Assembly: GCA_023415335.1 (NCBI GenBank)
Contig: JAEZLD010000135.1
Location: forward strand, 1-15,454
DNA from: Bacillota bacterium
GTDB lineage: Bacteria > Bacillota > Clostridia > Clostridiales > Caloramatoraceae
Length of the DNA stretch: 15,454 nt
Direction: 5' to 3'
The translations under genes were made by a program, and so were the position numbers. Numbering within the stretch: position 1 is the first letter of the stretch; every line of letters starts with the position of its first letter. The notes under the pieces were generated by a model that was given only the letters and a program-made list of their open reading frames with translations, did not search any database and was not told the origin of the DNA. Shown here one piece after another: positions 1 to 5,618 of this stretch.

Positions 1-1
1 G

Positions 2-808
2 CAAACGCCTACGAATGGCAAAATTGTCATGGCTGTAACGGGAAACGCATTTAAGGGAAACTTTGGCTCTTCACCAAACGTTCTCAATGTAGCTTTTAGG
101 TGGAAAGAGACCGGTGCGGCTGATAGCACATATTCTGGTTGGAAGCTACTTTCGCCCACACAAAACAACAATAACACATACACATATTCAGCCCTGGTTG
201 GTGTCGAGGAAGGTGTAGACCCGCGAACGTTTGATTACCAAAAGGATTTTACATTCCAAGTGTATGCTACTGACAGATTCGGTACAACACAGACCATAAC
301 GGTTCCAGTTCCAAAAGGACAACCTATAATGGACTGGGGCAAGAATGATATTGCTTTTCATAAAGTAGTTAATATGGATGTGGCATTGCCCATAACCAGT
401 GGTGGAACAGAGGCAAAAACAGTGGCAGGGGCATTAACCAATTTTGGATTGGGTACATCAGCATATTCTGTAATATTTGCTTTAGGCGGAACTAACATGG
501 TTTGTAGGTTGACCAAAACTGCTAAAACTGTTATTTGTAATATTTATCGGCATGATACATCTTCAAGCACTGCTTTAAGTTCTGCTTCAGCCTATATTGA
601 TATACCAGTTGGTTTCAGGCCTTCAGTAAACTGTATTACTGACTATGAACAACCACTAGCACCTCTTTTGCTAAGAGGAGATTATGGTGCTATTTTAATC
701 GGTAGCATAGCCATTAATAGAGTTGACATGGTTAGAGTTTATGCCACTTATGGTACTGTAGCACAAAACGTTGTATTAGGAGGTCAATTAGTATGGGTTA
801 CGGATTAG
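2..808 (+). CDS. Phage tail/host-contact structural protein, C-terminal part (5' end outside window)
   Basis: The reading frame is open to the left edge, so this is the last 268 residues or so of a longer protein; the first ATG inside the window (29) has no ribosome binding site and is probably internal. The fragment has an Ig-like beta-rich stretch (residues with the pattern FxWKExG, then W-K-L-L), followed by FTFQVYATDRFGTT and then PVPKGQPIMDWGKNDIAFHK. That layout, a repeated beta domain ending in a 'D-R-F-G' strand and a short 'P-x-x-DWG-x-x-D' turn before a variable tip, is typical of the C-terminal end of siphophage minor tail/DUF859-like proteins of Firmicutes. It likely forms part of the tail tip that meets the cell surface. 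Position just before a tail-assembly-like gene and the lysis cassette supports this. The exact receptor-binding role is inferred. Confidence 0.65.
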   Translation, partial: QTPTNGKIVMAVTGNAFKGNFGSSPNVLNVAFRWKETGAADSTYSGWKLLSPTQNNNNTYTYSALVGVEEGVDPRTFDYQKDFTFQVYATDRFGTTQTITVPVPKGQPIMDWGKNDIAFHKVVNMDVALPITSGGTEAKTVAGALTNFGLGTSAYSVIFALGGTNMVCRLTKTAKTVICNIYRHDTSSSTALSSASAYIDIPVGFRPSVNCITDYEQPLAPLLLRGDYGAILIGSIAINRVDMVRVYATYGTVAQNVVLGGQLVWVTD

Positions 809-816
809 GAGGGGAA

Positions 817-1119
817 ATGGTTATTTATAATGAGGATGGAGAGATAATAGCTGAAGACTTAGACATGGAAAAAGGATATATAAAAAGGGATGATTCTGAT
901 AACTTTGTTTATCACTTATACACAGAGCATGATTTGAAAAATATTAAAATTAATAAGTTAAGGGAATTACGCGAACAAGAGTGTTTTGCAATATGCGATA
1001 GGGCCTGCTGGTTTTACACACTGACAGATGAGCAGAAAGAAGAAGTCCTTGTTTGGAGGCAAGCTTGGTTAGATGTGACAGAAACAAGGGCGATTCCAGA
1101 AAATCCAAGCTGGTTATAG
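817..1119 (+). CDS. Small phage protein, tail-assembly-chaperone-like
   Basis: A 100-residue protein. The frame is open from an ATG at 793, which overlaps the upstream gene, but AGGAGGGG at 807-814 lies just before the ATG at 817, so 817 is the likelier start. The N-terminal half is acidic and beta-like (MVIYNEDGEIIAEDLDMEKG). The C-terminal half carries LRELREQECFAICDRACWFYTL, then WRQAWLDVTET and a Pro-rich end with a final P-S-W-L. The pattern W-Y/F-x-x-L-x-x-E-Q-x-x-E ... W-R-x-A-W-L-D ... P-x-x-P-x-W is seen in small phage proteins annotated as tail or tail-fibre assembly chaperones, encoded right after the tail-fibre gene as here. A chaperone role for the upstream protein is inferred from family and position. 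Confidence 0.6.
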   Translation: MVIYNEDGEIIAEDLDMEKGYIKRDDSDNFVYHLYTEHDLKNIKINKLRELREQECFAICDRACWFYTLTDEQKEEVLVWRQAWLDVTETRAIPENPSWL

Positions 1120-1131
1120 AGAGGTGATTAC

Positions 1132-1230
1132 ATGTTTGAGTACGAAAAGATTCTTTATATTTAGTAATGTATGCCAACGTCAATTGCGATGCTTGGGTAA
1201 GTGTTAGCGTTAAAGGAAGATGGAAATAGG
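1132..1230 (+). pseudogene. Remnant of a very short phage protein gene, possibly XkdX-like
   Basis: GAGGTGA at 1121-1127 stands correctly before an ATG at 1132, but the frame stops after ten codons (MFEYEKILYI, TAG at 1162-1164). XkdX-family proteins of Firmicute phages are about 40-50 residues, often begin M-F-E/D-Y-x-K-x-x-Y, and are encoded at this place between tail and lysis genes. A second frame continues through about 1170-1229 without a good initiation site. The reading is a truncated or frameshifted XkdX-like gene. The match rests on fewer than ten residues, so it is tentative. Confidence 0.3.
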
Positions 1231-1240
1231 GGGGGGGATA

Positions 1241-1513
1241 ATGTGAACGATTTCAGAGGTTTTATTAAAAAAATATTCATTAGATAAAGATTTTTTTATA
1301 GATAATCCAAAATTCCTATAGGAAACATTTCTAATCCAGACAGACTATATATCAAATAAAATAATTGAAGCACAATTCCTTGGTACAACACTTGTTGAGG
1401 ACTATACAGAGATATTACAAGCTAGCGAGTACGCAAGAAAGCAAATACGGGCGTTATTAAGCGCTACTGAAAATGGAGGAAATGATGGAAAAGACGCTTA
1501 CAATCAGAATTAA
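1241..1513 (+). pseudogene. Broken small phage protein gene
   Basis: One frame reads as a sensible acidic, helical protein from 1247 to the TAA at 1511-1513 (T-I-S-E-V-L-L-K-K-Y-S-L-D-K-D ... L-V-E-D-Y-T-E-I-L-Q-A-S-E-Y-A-R-K-Q-I-R-A-L-L-S-A-T-E-N-G-G). It has two lesions: the ATG at 1241 is followed at once by TGA (1244-1246), with the alternative GTG at 1243 in another frame, and there is an in-frame TAG at 1319-1321. A G-rich ribosome binding region (nine Gs, 1229-1237) precedes it. The end overlaps the next gene in the way intact compact phage genes do, so this was probably a functional gene of about 85-90 codons. The function is not recognised. Confidence 0.45.
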
Positions 1514-1715
1514 CGAATTTAAAGAAAATATTGAAAATTCGGTAAACAATTCTGGACTTCCTGCAGCAGTAATAGAGCCAATAATAAAGGACTATTATCA
1601 GCAGGTACAGGTTCTTTCAAAGCAGCAGCTCATGAATGATATGAGGCAGGCTACAGTAGCACCTGCAGAAAAGGAGGGAGTGCCAGAGGCAGAAGAGGTA
1701 GATGGAGAAGAATAG
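1485..1715 (+). CDS. Small phage protein of unknown function before the lysis cassette
   Basis: A 76-residue protein. The frame opens at an ATG at 1473, but GGAGG at 1475-1479 lies inside that extension and five bases before the ATG at 1485, so 1485 is chosen. The N-terminal part (MEKTLTIRINEFKENIENSVNNSGLPAAVIEPIIKDYY) predicts a beta strand and helices and resembles small proteins often found beside holin genes in clostridial prophages. The C-terminal part is low-complexity and acidic (EKEGVPEAEEVDGEE), probably disordered. There is no signal peptide or membrane segment. It sits 24 bases before the XhlA-like gene, so it is likely co-transcribed with the lysis genes. No function can be assigned. 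Confidence 0.6.
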   Translation: MEKTLTIRINEFKENIENSVNNSGLPAAVIEPIIKDYYQQVQVLSKQQLMNDMRQATVAPAEKEGVPEAEEVDGEE

Positions 1716-1739
1716 TCAAAATTAGGAGGAATGGGCAAA

Positions 1740-1970
1740 ATGGAGGATAAATGGCTTAATGAGAAGCTGGACACATACCAGAAGAGACTCGATAACCACG
1801 GGGACCGGTTGGATAAGCTGGAGCAGGAGGGTGTGGAGTTAAAAACCGAAATACGACACTTGGTTAAGCAGCTGGAGACACTTAACACAACAATGAAATG
1901 GTTTATAGGGCTTATGCTAGGAGGAATAGTATCCTTCTTTTTTTATGCCCTACAGAAAAATATATTATAG
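1740..1970 (+). CDS. xhlA: XhlA-family (haemolysin XhlA) phage lysis membrane protein
   Basis: A 76-residue protein with the XhlA layout: an N-terminal heptad-rich coiled coil (about residues 3-50; W-L-N-E-K-L-D-T-Y-Q-K-R-L-D-N-H-G-D-R-L-D-K-L-E) and one C-terminal transmembrane segment (about 53-71, MKWFIGLMLGGIVSFFFYAL). In PBSX of Bacillus subtilis, XhlA acts with the holin to make the endolysin effective. AGGAGG at 1724-1729 is ten bases before the ATG at 1740 and only one base before an in-frame ATG at 1731, so 1740 is preferred, though neither spacing is ideal. It lies directly before the holin and amidase genes, which supports a lysis role. Family assignment is firm; the detailed role is known only for homologues. 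Confidence 0.8.
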   Translation: MEDKWLNEKLDTYQKRLDNHGDRLDKLEQEGVELKTEIRHLVKQLETLNTTMKWFIGLMLGGIVSFFFYALQKNIL

Positions 1971-1983
1971 GAGGAATAGGATT

Positions 1984-2193
1984 ATGAAGCAGGTAAAATT
2001 TAAGACATGGTTTAAGGCAGCTGGGGTAAGGGCAATAAAGACTGTAGCACAGACAGCGGTTGCAACTATTGGAACGTCCGCAGTGTTAGGGGATGTAAAC
2101 TGGGTTATGGTTGCATCTGCATCCGCTTTGGCAGGCATACTGTCTCTGCTAACAAGCATAGCAGGACTTCCAGAAGTACAGGAGGAGGAATAA
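1984..2193 (+). CDS. Phage holin, r1t type
   Basis: A 69-residue protein with a basic N-terminus (MKQVKFKTWFKAAGVRAIKT), two hydrophobic segments (about 18-35 and 39-60) joined by a short turn (LGDVNW), and an acidic end (EVQEEE). The stretch TIGTSAVLGDVNWVMVASAS with the following A-L-A-G-I-L-S-L-L-T-S is characteristic of the r1t-type small holins of Gram-positive phages. Holins form membrane lesions at a set time that let the endolysin reach the peptidoglycan. AGGAGG at 1970-1975, overlapping the stop codon of the XhlA gene, is well placed for the ATG at 1984; an earlier in-frame ATG at 1945 would overlap the upstream gene. The amidase gene starts two bases after this gene ends. Confidence 0.85.
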   Translation: MKQVKFKTWFKAAGVRAIKTVAQTAVATIGTSAVLGDVNWVMVASASALAGILSLLTSIAGLPEVQEEE

Positions 2194-2195
2194 TT

Positions 2196-3218
2196 ATGGC
2201 TAAGAAGGTATATTTAAGCCCCAGCACACAGGAGGCTAACAGATTTGTGGCAGGGGGAATAACTGAGGAACAGAACTCTAATGCAGTGACCGACATACTG
2301 GAGAGGGCCTTGAGGGAGAAATACGGCATAACCGTATACCGTAATAGGCCGGACATGAGTCTTTCCCAAATGATAGCAGACAGCAATGCAAAGAAACCTG
2401 ACATCCACGTGGCAATCCACTCCAATGCTGGAGGAGGCAGAGGAGCAGAGGTGTATGCATACATCATAGAGGGCAAGGTAAGCAATTCAGAAATGCTGGC
2501 AAGGTACATCTATGAAGAGTTTGAAGTTATAACCCCAAGTGCCGACAGGGGAGTTAAAAATGGAAGGACAGCTAAGCTTGGCGAAGTAATATACACTAAC
2601 GCCTTCGCCGTACTGGTAGAGATGGCCTTCCATGACAATCCAGAGGATGCGGCATGGCTTATTGCCAATCGCCAGGCATGTGCGACTGCATACGAGAAGG
2701 GAATTTGCAGATACTTTGGCATACAGTACAAGACTGACGTAGTGCCTGTACCTGAGCCAGTTCCAGTACCAATAGGTAGCATAGTAGCAGGCTCCACAGT
2801 AAAGATAAAGGCTGGAGCCGTATATGGAGGACTTGCATCTGCTAGGGGAAAGGCTGTTCCAGGCTCCTGTATTGGCAAACCATACACTGTGACAAAGATA
2901 CAGACCAACAGGGGAACAGTAGAGGCTCTATTACAAGGGATAAACAGTTGGGTAGCCGTAACCTTTTTGGAACTTGCATCTGCGCCTATACCAGCACCAG
3001 CTCCTCAGGTTCCATACAAGGGCCAGCAGATAAGCCTAAACGATGTACCTCTCTATTCTACGGTCTCGTCAAGTGTGGCAGCAGGTAGGAAGACAGGCAC
3101 ATATTACCTCTGGGATGGTCTCCTGATAAACGGTAGATATAGGATAACCAACAGGGCTGACAGGGTAGGGGTGCAGGGACAGGTAACAGGCTTCATAGAC
3201 AAGAATTATATAGGATAA
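2196..3218 (+). CDS. Phage endolysin: N-acetylmuramoyl-L-alanine amidase (Amidase_3) with two C-terminal wall-binding domains
   Basis: A 340-residue enzyme expected to cut the bond between N-acetylmuramic acid and L-alanine of peptidoglycan at the end of the lytic cycle. Residues 4-178 form an Amidase_3 domain, with E25 (TEEQNSN), H75 (AIHSNAGGG) and E142 (VEMAFHDNP) at the zinc/catalytic positions. The usual first motif (GHGG, with a zinc-binding His) is replaced by YLSPSTQE at 6-13, a variant I recall from clostridial phage amidases. A Pro-rich linker (181-192) leads to an SH3-like domain (about 193-260, KIKAGAVYGGLASARGKAVP); a second linker (APIPAPAP) leads to another SH3-like domain (about 273-340). 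These probably bind the cell wall. There is no signal peptide, so export depends on the upstream holin. A strong terminator follows within six bases. Confidence 0.9.
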   Translation: MAKKVYLSPSTQEANRFVAGGITEEQNSNAVTDILERALREKYGITVYRNRPDMSLSQMIADSNAKKPDIHVAIHSNAGGGRGAEVYAYIIEGKVSNSEMLARYIYEEFEVITPSADRGVKNGRTAKLGEVIYTNAFAVLVEMAFHDNPEDAAWLIANRQACATAYEKGICRYFGIQYKTDVVPVPEPVPVPIGSIVAGSTVKIKAGAVYGGLASARGKAVPGSCIGKPYTVTKIQTNRGTVEALLQGINSWVAVTFLELASAPIPAPAPQVPYKGQQISLNDVPLYSTVSSSVAAGRKTGTYYLWDGLLINGRYRITNRADRVGVQGQVTGFIDKNYIG

Positions 3219-3223
3219 TTTTC

Positions 3224-3259
3224 AGGGCTGCTCTCTGCGGAGGGTGGCCCTTATTTTTT
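3224..3259 (+). terminator. Rho-independent terminator of the phage late/lysis operon
   Basis: AGGGCTGCTCTC (3224-3235) can pair over 12 bases, with three G-T pairs, with GAGGGTGGCCCT (3240-3251) around a TGCG loop. A T-rich tract follows (3252-3259). It starts five bases after the amidase stop codon. Confidence 0.85.
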
Positions 3260-3312
3260 GTCGAAAAGCTTGTATTATTATTGCTAATTTATTACAATAT
3301 AAGTAAATAAAA

Positions 3313-3350
3313 GAAACCACTTCAGACCGCCAAATCTGAGAAGTGGTTTC
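3313..3350 (-). terminator. Perfect 11-bp inverted repeat; terminator-like on the minus strand
   Basis: GAAACCACTTC (3313-3323) is exactly complementary to GAAGTGGTTTC (3340-3350), with a 16-base centre. Read on the minus strand the stem is followed by a T-rich tract (TTTTATTT), so it looks like a terminator for leftward transcription; on the plus strand only As follow. No convincing minus-strand gene ends here. It could instead be an operator or an edge mark of the AT-rich insert that starts downstream. Confidence 0.45.
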
Positions 3351-3359
3351 AAAAATACA

Positions 3360-3388
3360 TTGTATTCTACTTGTACCTCTATTATATA
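3360..3388 (+). promoter_or_regulatory. Possible promoter of the HipA-like kinase gene pair
   Basis: TTGTAT (3360-3365) and TATATA (3383-3388) are 17 bases apart, a standard sigma-A spacing, but each box matches consensus only partly. It lies 46 bases before the proposed start codon, downstream of the lysis-operon terminator, so the pair probably needs its own promoter in this gap. Confidence 0.35.
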
Positions 3389-3434
3389 GGAGTATTTTAT
3401 TGAATACAAGCATATAATTGGGAGGATTATGTTT

Positions 3435-4298
3435 ATGAACTGCGATTGTGCTGATACATCCGAGAAAAAATCATATACTTGCCCCCTATACATAAGAGAT
3501 ATACAAAATATTGACAAAATCGAAGAAGAAGTAGGCACGGGAATAACAATACCTTATTATGGAGAAGTAAATAATACTAGAATAGTAATCAAGTTATATA
3601 AGAATGTTGCGGGGAATAGGGCACTGGTTAATGAACTCGTAAGCTATAAAATGGCTGATGCTTTAAAATTGCCTATACCAAGGTATGGTGTTGGATTAGT
3701 TGACAACAATACATTTATCAATGAAAGCATTGAAGATATAGACCAATGTAATTTTGGGAAGTGCTTCTATACGTTCCGTATAAATAATATTAGTAGAGTT
3801 ATAGAGAGCAGACAGGTATTCAATGGGTTGTCTAACATTGGTGATTATATTAAAATTGTAATTTTTGATAATTTGATAGTGAATAATGATAGATATAATC
3901 AAAATGAATTGATAAACATTAAAGAAAAGAAACTTTATATCATTGATCATTCTCACTCTTTTGGTGGAGTTATCTGGAACGGTCAATACTTTAAGAATCT
4001 TATGGAAAAAGATGATTATAAAGAACAAAGGGTGATGGATTCTAACAAAGAATTGTATAAGCTAATTTTGACCAAAGAAACTAGCTTAGACCTAATTAGA
4101 CGTGAAGCAGAATTGTTTCGGCAAATATTAACAGATAATTTCATAAAAGAAATATTAAATGATATACCAAATGAGTGGTATACTAATAAAGAAGACGTTG
4201 AAATGCTTGGTCAATATATATGCTATAGAATAAAAAACATAGAAAGCATTTGCGATGTCATATATTATTACATACAAAATGTTTTGGAGGTGATTTAG
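3435..4298 (+). CDS. HipA-like kinase domain protein
   Basis: A 287-residue protein of the HipA-like kinase type (single kinase domain, no separate N-subdomain as in E. coli HipA). Visible motifs, numbered from the alternative start at 3429 (subtract two for 3435): a glycine-containing nucleotide-loop strand (GTGITIPYYGE, 37-46), the ATP-contacting Lys55 (VIKLYKN), Glu69 (VNELVSYKMA), the catalytic segment FDNLIVNNDRYNQN (D147, D154, N159) and the metal-binding IIDHSHSF (D173). HipA kinases phosphorylate Ser/Thr of target proteins, in E. coli glutamyl-tRNA synthetase; the target here is unknown. GGGAGG at 3420-3425 favours the ATG at 3435 over 3429. The gene ends one base before a DUF3037-like gene. 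The pair is very AT-rich (two sampled 60-base lines have 17% and 27% GC, against 42% for a line in the amidase gene), suggesting transfer. No HipB-type HTH antitoxin gene adjoins it. Confidence 0.75.
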   Translation: MNCDCADTSEKKSYTCPLYIRDIQNIDKIEEEVGTGITIPYYGEVNNTRIVIKLYKNVAGNRALVNELVSYKMADALKLPIPRYGVGLVDNNTFINESIEDIDQCNFGKCFYTFRINNISRVIESRQVFNGLSNIGDYIKIVIFDNLIVNNDRYNQNELINIKEKKLYIIDHSHSFGGVIWNGQYFKNLMEKDDYKEQRVMDSNKELYKLILTKETSLDLIRREAELFRQILTDNFIKEILNDIPNEWYTNKEDVEMLGQYICYRIKNIESICDVIYYYIQNVLEVI

Positions 4299-4299
4299 A

Positions 4300-5067
4300 A
4301 TGAAGGTTATGTTTTCAAGACTATGCTATTTTCCGTCATTCCTAAGTACAGATTGCATAGAAATAGCTATCTTGTTTCAACAAGCAGAAAAAGACATAAG
4401 AAGATTCGAAATTACTTCTAATTGGCAGAGGCTAAAAAGCTTTGATGATGAATTAGACATTGACTATTTTAAACTCATATTGAATGGCATAAAAGCTGAA
4501 GTAAGTAATGAGAGTTTATTTAACTATAAGAGGGATTTTGATATTTGTAAATATATTAAATCTTTTGCAAATGAATTGAAATTTACTAATATAACAACTG
4601 TTGAGACAGATGATTTTGACGCTTTGGTTGAGGAAACTAGGAAGATGTATCTGAGATATGATTATGATAAAAAAGAAAGACCGAGTTTAGAGCATCAGGC
4701 AGCTTTTATGAAGAGAATATTGCGAGATAATAAAATAAAGTTTTGTAGTTCAAAGATAATAGGAAATTATAGAGAAAATATTAAATATGACTGTATAGTT
4801 GAAAACTATGCCTTTAAATTCTTTTCGTTTGAAAATAAAAAAGTCACCAAAGTGGTTGCTTCTGCAAAAACCTGGGCATATAATGCTAAAGAAATGGAGG
4901 CTACCTATAAAACAATATTTGTTTACGATACCGATGTTGAAGATGAATTATTTGAGTATGTATTATTAATATTAAAAGAGAATGCATACGGTGTTATGAG
5001 AATACATGAAGCAATGGACTTTATTCTAAAAAAAGAATTAAAGTCAACTGATTATTGTCTTTTCTAA
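4300..5067 (+). CDS. DUF3037-like protein, partner of the HipA-like kinase
   Basis: A 255-residue protein. The N-terminal part (about 5-95: SRLCYFPSFLSTDCIEIAIL ... F-D-D-E-L-D-I-D-Y-F) fits DUF3037, whose members begin with an 'R-Y-x-P' strand followed by an 'E-x-x-N-I/A-x-V/I-L' strand and are repeatedly encoded beside HipA-like kinase genes. The C-terminal half (about 125-245) is a mixed alpha/beta region containing YDCIVEN, K-F-F-S-F-E-N-K-K and A-S-A-K-T-W; I do not recognise it as a known family. GGAGGTGAT at 4285-4293, inside the end of the kinase gene, serves the ATG at 4300, and one base separates the genes, so they are one operon and probably translationally coupled. It may be an antitoxin, regulator or co-effector of the kinase; the biochemical function is unknown. 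No terminator follows closely; the next is at 5305. Confidence 0.6.
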   Translation: MKVMFSRLCYFPSFLSTDCIEIAILFQQAEKDIRRFEITSNWQRLKSFDDELDIDYFKLILNGIKAEVSNESLFNYKRDFDICKYIKSFANELKFTNITTVETDDFDALVEETRKMYLRYDYDKKERPSLEHQAAFMKRILRDNKIKFCSSKIIGNYRENIKYDCIVENYAFKFFSFENKKVTKVVASAKTWAYNAKEMEATYKTIFVYDTDVEDELFEYVLLILKENAYGVMRIHEAMDFILKKELKSTDYCLF

Positions 5068-5076
5068 AAATATAAG

Positions 5077-5105
5077 TTGGCATGTATGCATCTTTCTGTC
5101 ATACT
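5077..5105 (+). promoter_or_regulatory. Possible promoter for a short RNA/small ORF
   Basis: TTGGCA (5077-5082) and CATACT (5100-5105) are separated by 17 bases. The first box is one mismatch from TTGACA and the second two from TATAAT. A perfect TATAAT at 5147-5152 has no good -35 box. Either could start a transcript ending at the terminator at 5305-5336. Confidence 0.3.
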
Positions 5106-5172
5106 AAATCCTATTAGCTAAAAGCCCATATAAAAATTATGGATCCTATAATAATGAAAAGGAGGATGGTCC

Positions 5173-5232
5173 ATGAAGACTCCTATTATTGTGATTAAGA
5201 TAAATATCACGATAAATGTTCCTGAGAAATAA
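5173..5232 (+). CDS. Possible 19-residue leader peptide or mini-protein
   Basis: AAGGAGGATGG ahead of the ATG at 5173 is a strong ribosome binding site. The peptide (MKTPIIVIKINITINVPEK) is hydrophobic with alternating Ile/Val and polar residues and no acidic residue until near the end. No family is recognised. It is followed by hairpins and a terminator, so a leader peptide or a short toxic peptide is possible. Only the ribosome binding site argues that it is real. Confidence 0.3.
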   Translation: MKTPIIVIKINITINVPEK

Positions 5233-5304
5233 GGAACCTGAGTAAGTCAGAAACGACTTGCCCGGTAGGTAACTTTAATAATTCATGGTTTCATCTTATC
5301 GAAG

Positions 5305-5336
5305 GTCCCTCCCATCCTGGAGGGGCTTTTCTTTTG
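5305..5336 (+). terminator. Rho-independent terminator upstream of the SOS promoter
   Basis: GTCCCTCC (5305-5312) pairs over eight bases, including one G-T pair, with GGAGGGGC (5319-5326) around loop CATCCT, followed by TTTTCTTTT. It ends ten bases before the -35 box of the SOS promoter and so insulates that unit from upstream transcription. Confidence 0.75.
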
Positions 5337-5346
5337 CCTAACTATA

Positions 5347-5375
5347 TTGACATACGAACATATGTTCCCTATAAT
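5347..5375 (+). promoter_or_regulatory. Consensus sigma-A promoter of the LexA-like gene pair
   Basis: TTGACA (5347-5352), a 17-base spacer and TATAAT (5370-5375): a perfect match in both boxes and spacing. The start codon of the LexA-like gene is at 5397, so the 5' leader is short, with the ribosome binding site GGGAGGGG directly upstream. Such a strong promoter must be kept off, which fits the operator inside its spacer. Confidence 0.85.
5355..5368 (+). promoter_or_regulatory. SOS box (LexA operator)
   Basis: CGAACATATGTTCC contains the perfect 12-base palindrome GAACATATGTTC (5356-5367) and matches the Gram-positive LexA operator CGAACNNNNGTTCG at all but the last base. It lies wholly between the -35 and -10 boxes, where bound LexA would block RNA polymerase. 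The genes behind it are expected to be induced by DNA damage. Confidence 0.85.
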
Positions 5376-5396
5376 AATGCTATAGGGAGGGGTTAT

Positions 5397-5618
5397 ATGG
5401 GAAAGTTGACATCAAAACAAGCCGAGATTGTAACCGCAATACTGCAGTATAATAACAAGCATGGCTATTCTCCTACAGTGCGTGAGCTTGCCAGTATGGT
5501 AGGGCTAAAGTCCCCGTCAACTGTGCAGCAGCACCTCAACCACTTGGAGAAGATGGGTGTTATAGAAAAAAATCCTGCAAGTCCTAGGACACTAAGGGTA
5601 AAGATGGGTGACATGTAA
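5397..5618 (+). CDS. LexA-type DNA-binding-domain-only protein
   Basis: A 73-residue protein that matches only the N-terminal winged helix-turn-helix domain of LexA: LTSKQAEIVTAILQYNNKHG (4-23), then YSPTVRELASMVGLKSPSTV with Q-Q-H-L-N-H-L-E-K-M-G (24-54, the helix-turn-helix with the recognition helix near 39-50) and the wing VIEKNPASPRTLRV (55-68). The Ala-Gly cleavage site and the Ser-Lys peptidase domain of full LexA (about 200 residues) are absent, so RecA-stimulated self-cleavage is impossible. The frame is open from 5334, but that lies upstream of the promoter's -35 box; the ribosome binding site and promoter fix the start at 5397. The promoter carries a perfect SOS box, so host LexA, this protein, or both may control it. 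The stop codon overlaps the next start codon by one base. Confidence 0.85.
   Translation: MGKLTSKQAEIVTAILQYNNKHGYSPTVRELASMVGLKSPSTVQQHLNHLEKMGVIEKNPASPRTLRVKMGDM

Larger units (their letters stand above)
5106..5336 (+). other. Candidate structured leader or small RNA between the kinase pair and the SOS-controlled genes
   Basis: These 230 bases hold no long ORF but several pairing elements. There is a 7-bp hairpin, GTAAGTC (5242-5248) with GACTTGC (5255-5261). The segment AGGATGG (5163-5169), part of a ribosome binding site, is complementary to CCATCCT (5312-5318), and CCATGAA (5171-5177), which spans the start codon of a tiny ORF, is complementary to TTCATGG (5282-5288). The two helices are nested. 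The first competes with the terminator hairpin at 5305-5326. This arrangement resembles attenuation or sequestration of translation, but no known riboswitch family was recognised. It could also be chance pairing in a spacer. Confidence 0.3.

Noticed and set aside
2105..2908. Long antisense open frames opposite the holin and amidase genes
   Set aside because: They lack ribosome binding sites, have odd composition and lie wholly opposite convincingly conserved proteins; they are by-products of the coding strand.
3413..3418. Perfect TATAAT before the HipA-like gene
   Set aside because: It is only two bases before the ribosome binding site, so a transcript from it would start inside or after that site; no -35 box fits.
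5106..5336. Known riboswitch (for example cyclic di-GMP or a T-box leader)
   Set aside because: No conserved core of a class I know (such as the T-box sequence) could be found; the helices are described only as a candidate structured RNA.
5397..5618. Full-length lexA repressor gene
   Set aside because: The frame ends after the wing of the DNA-binding domain; no peptidase domain follows in any frame up to 5857, where a different protein is encoded.
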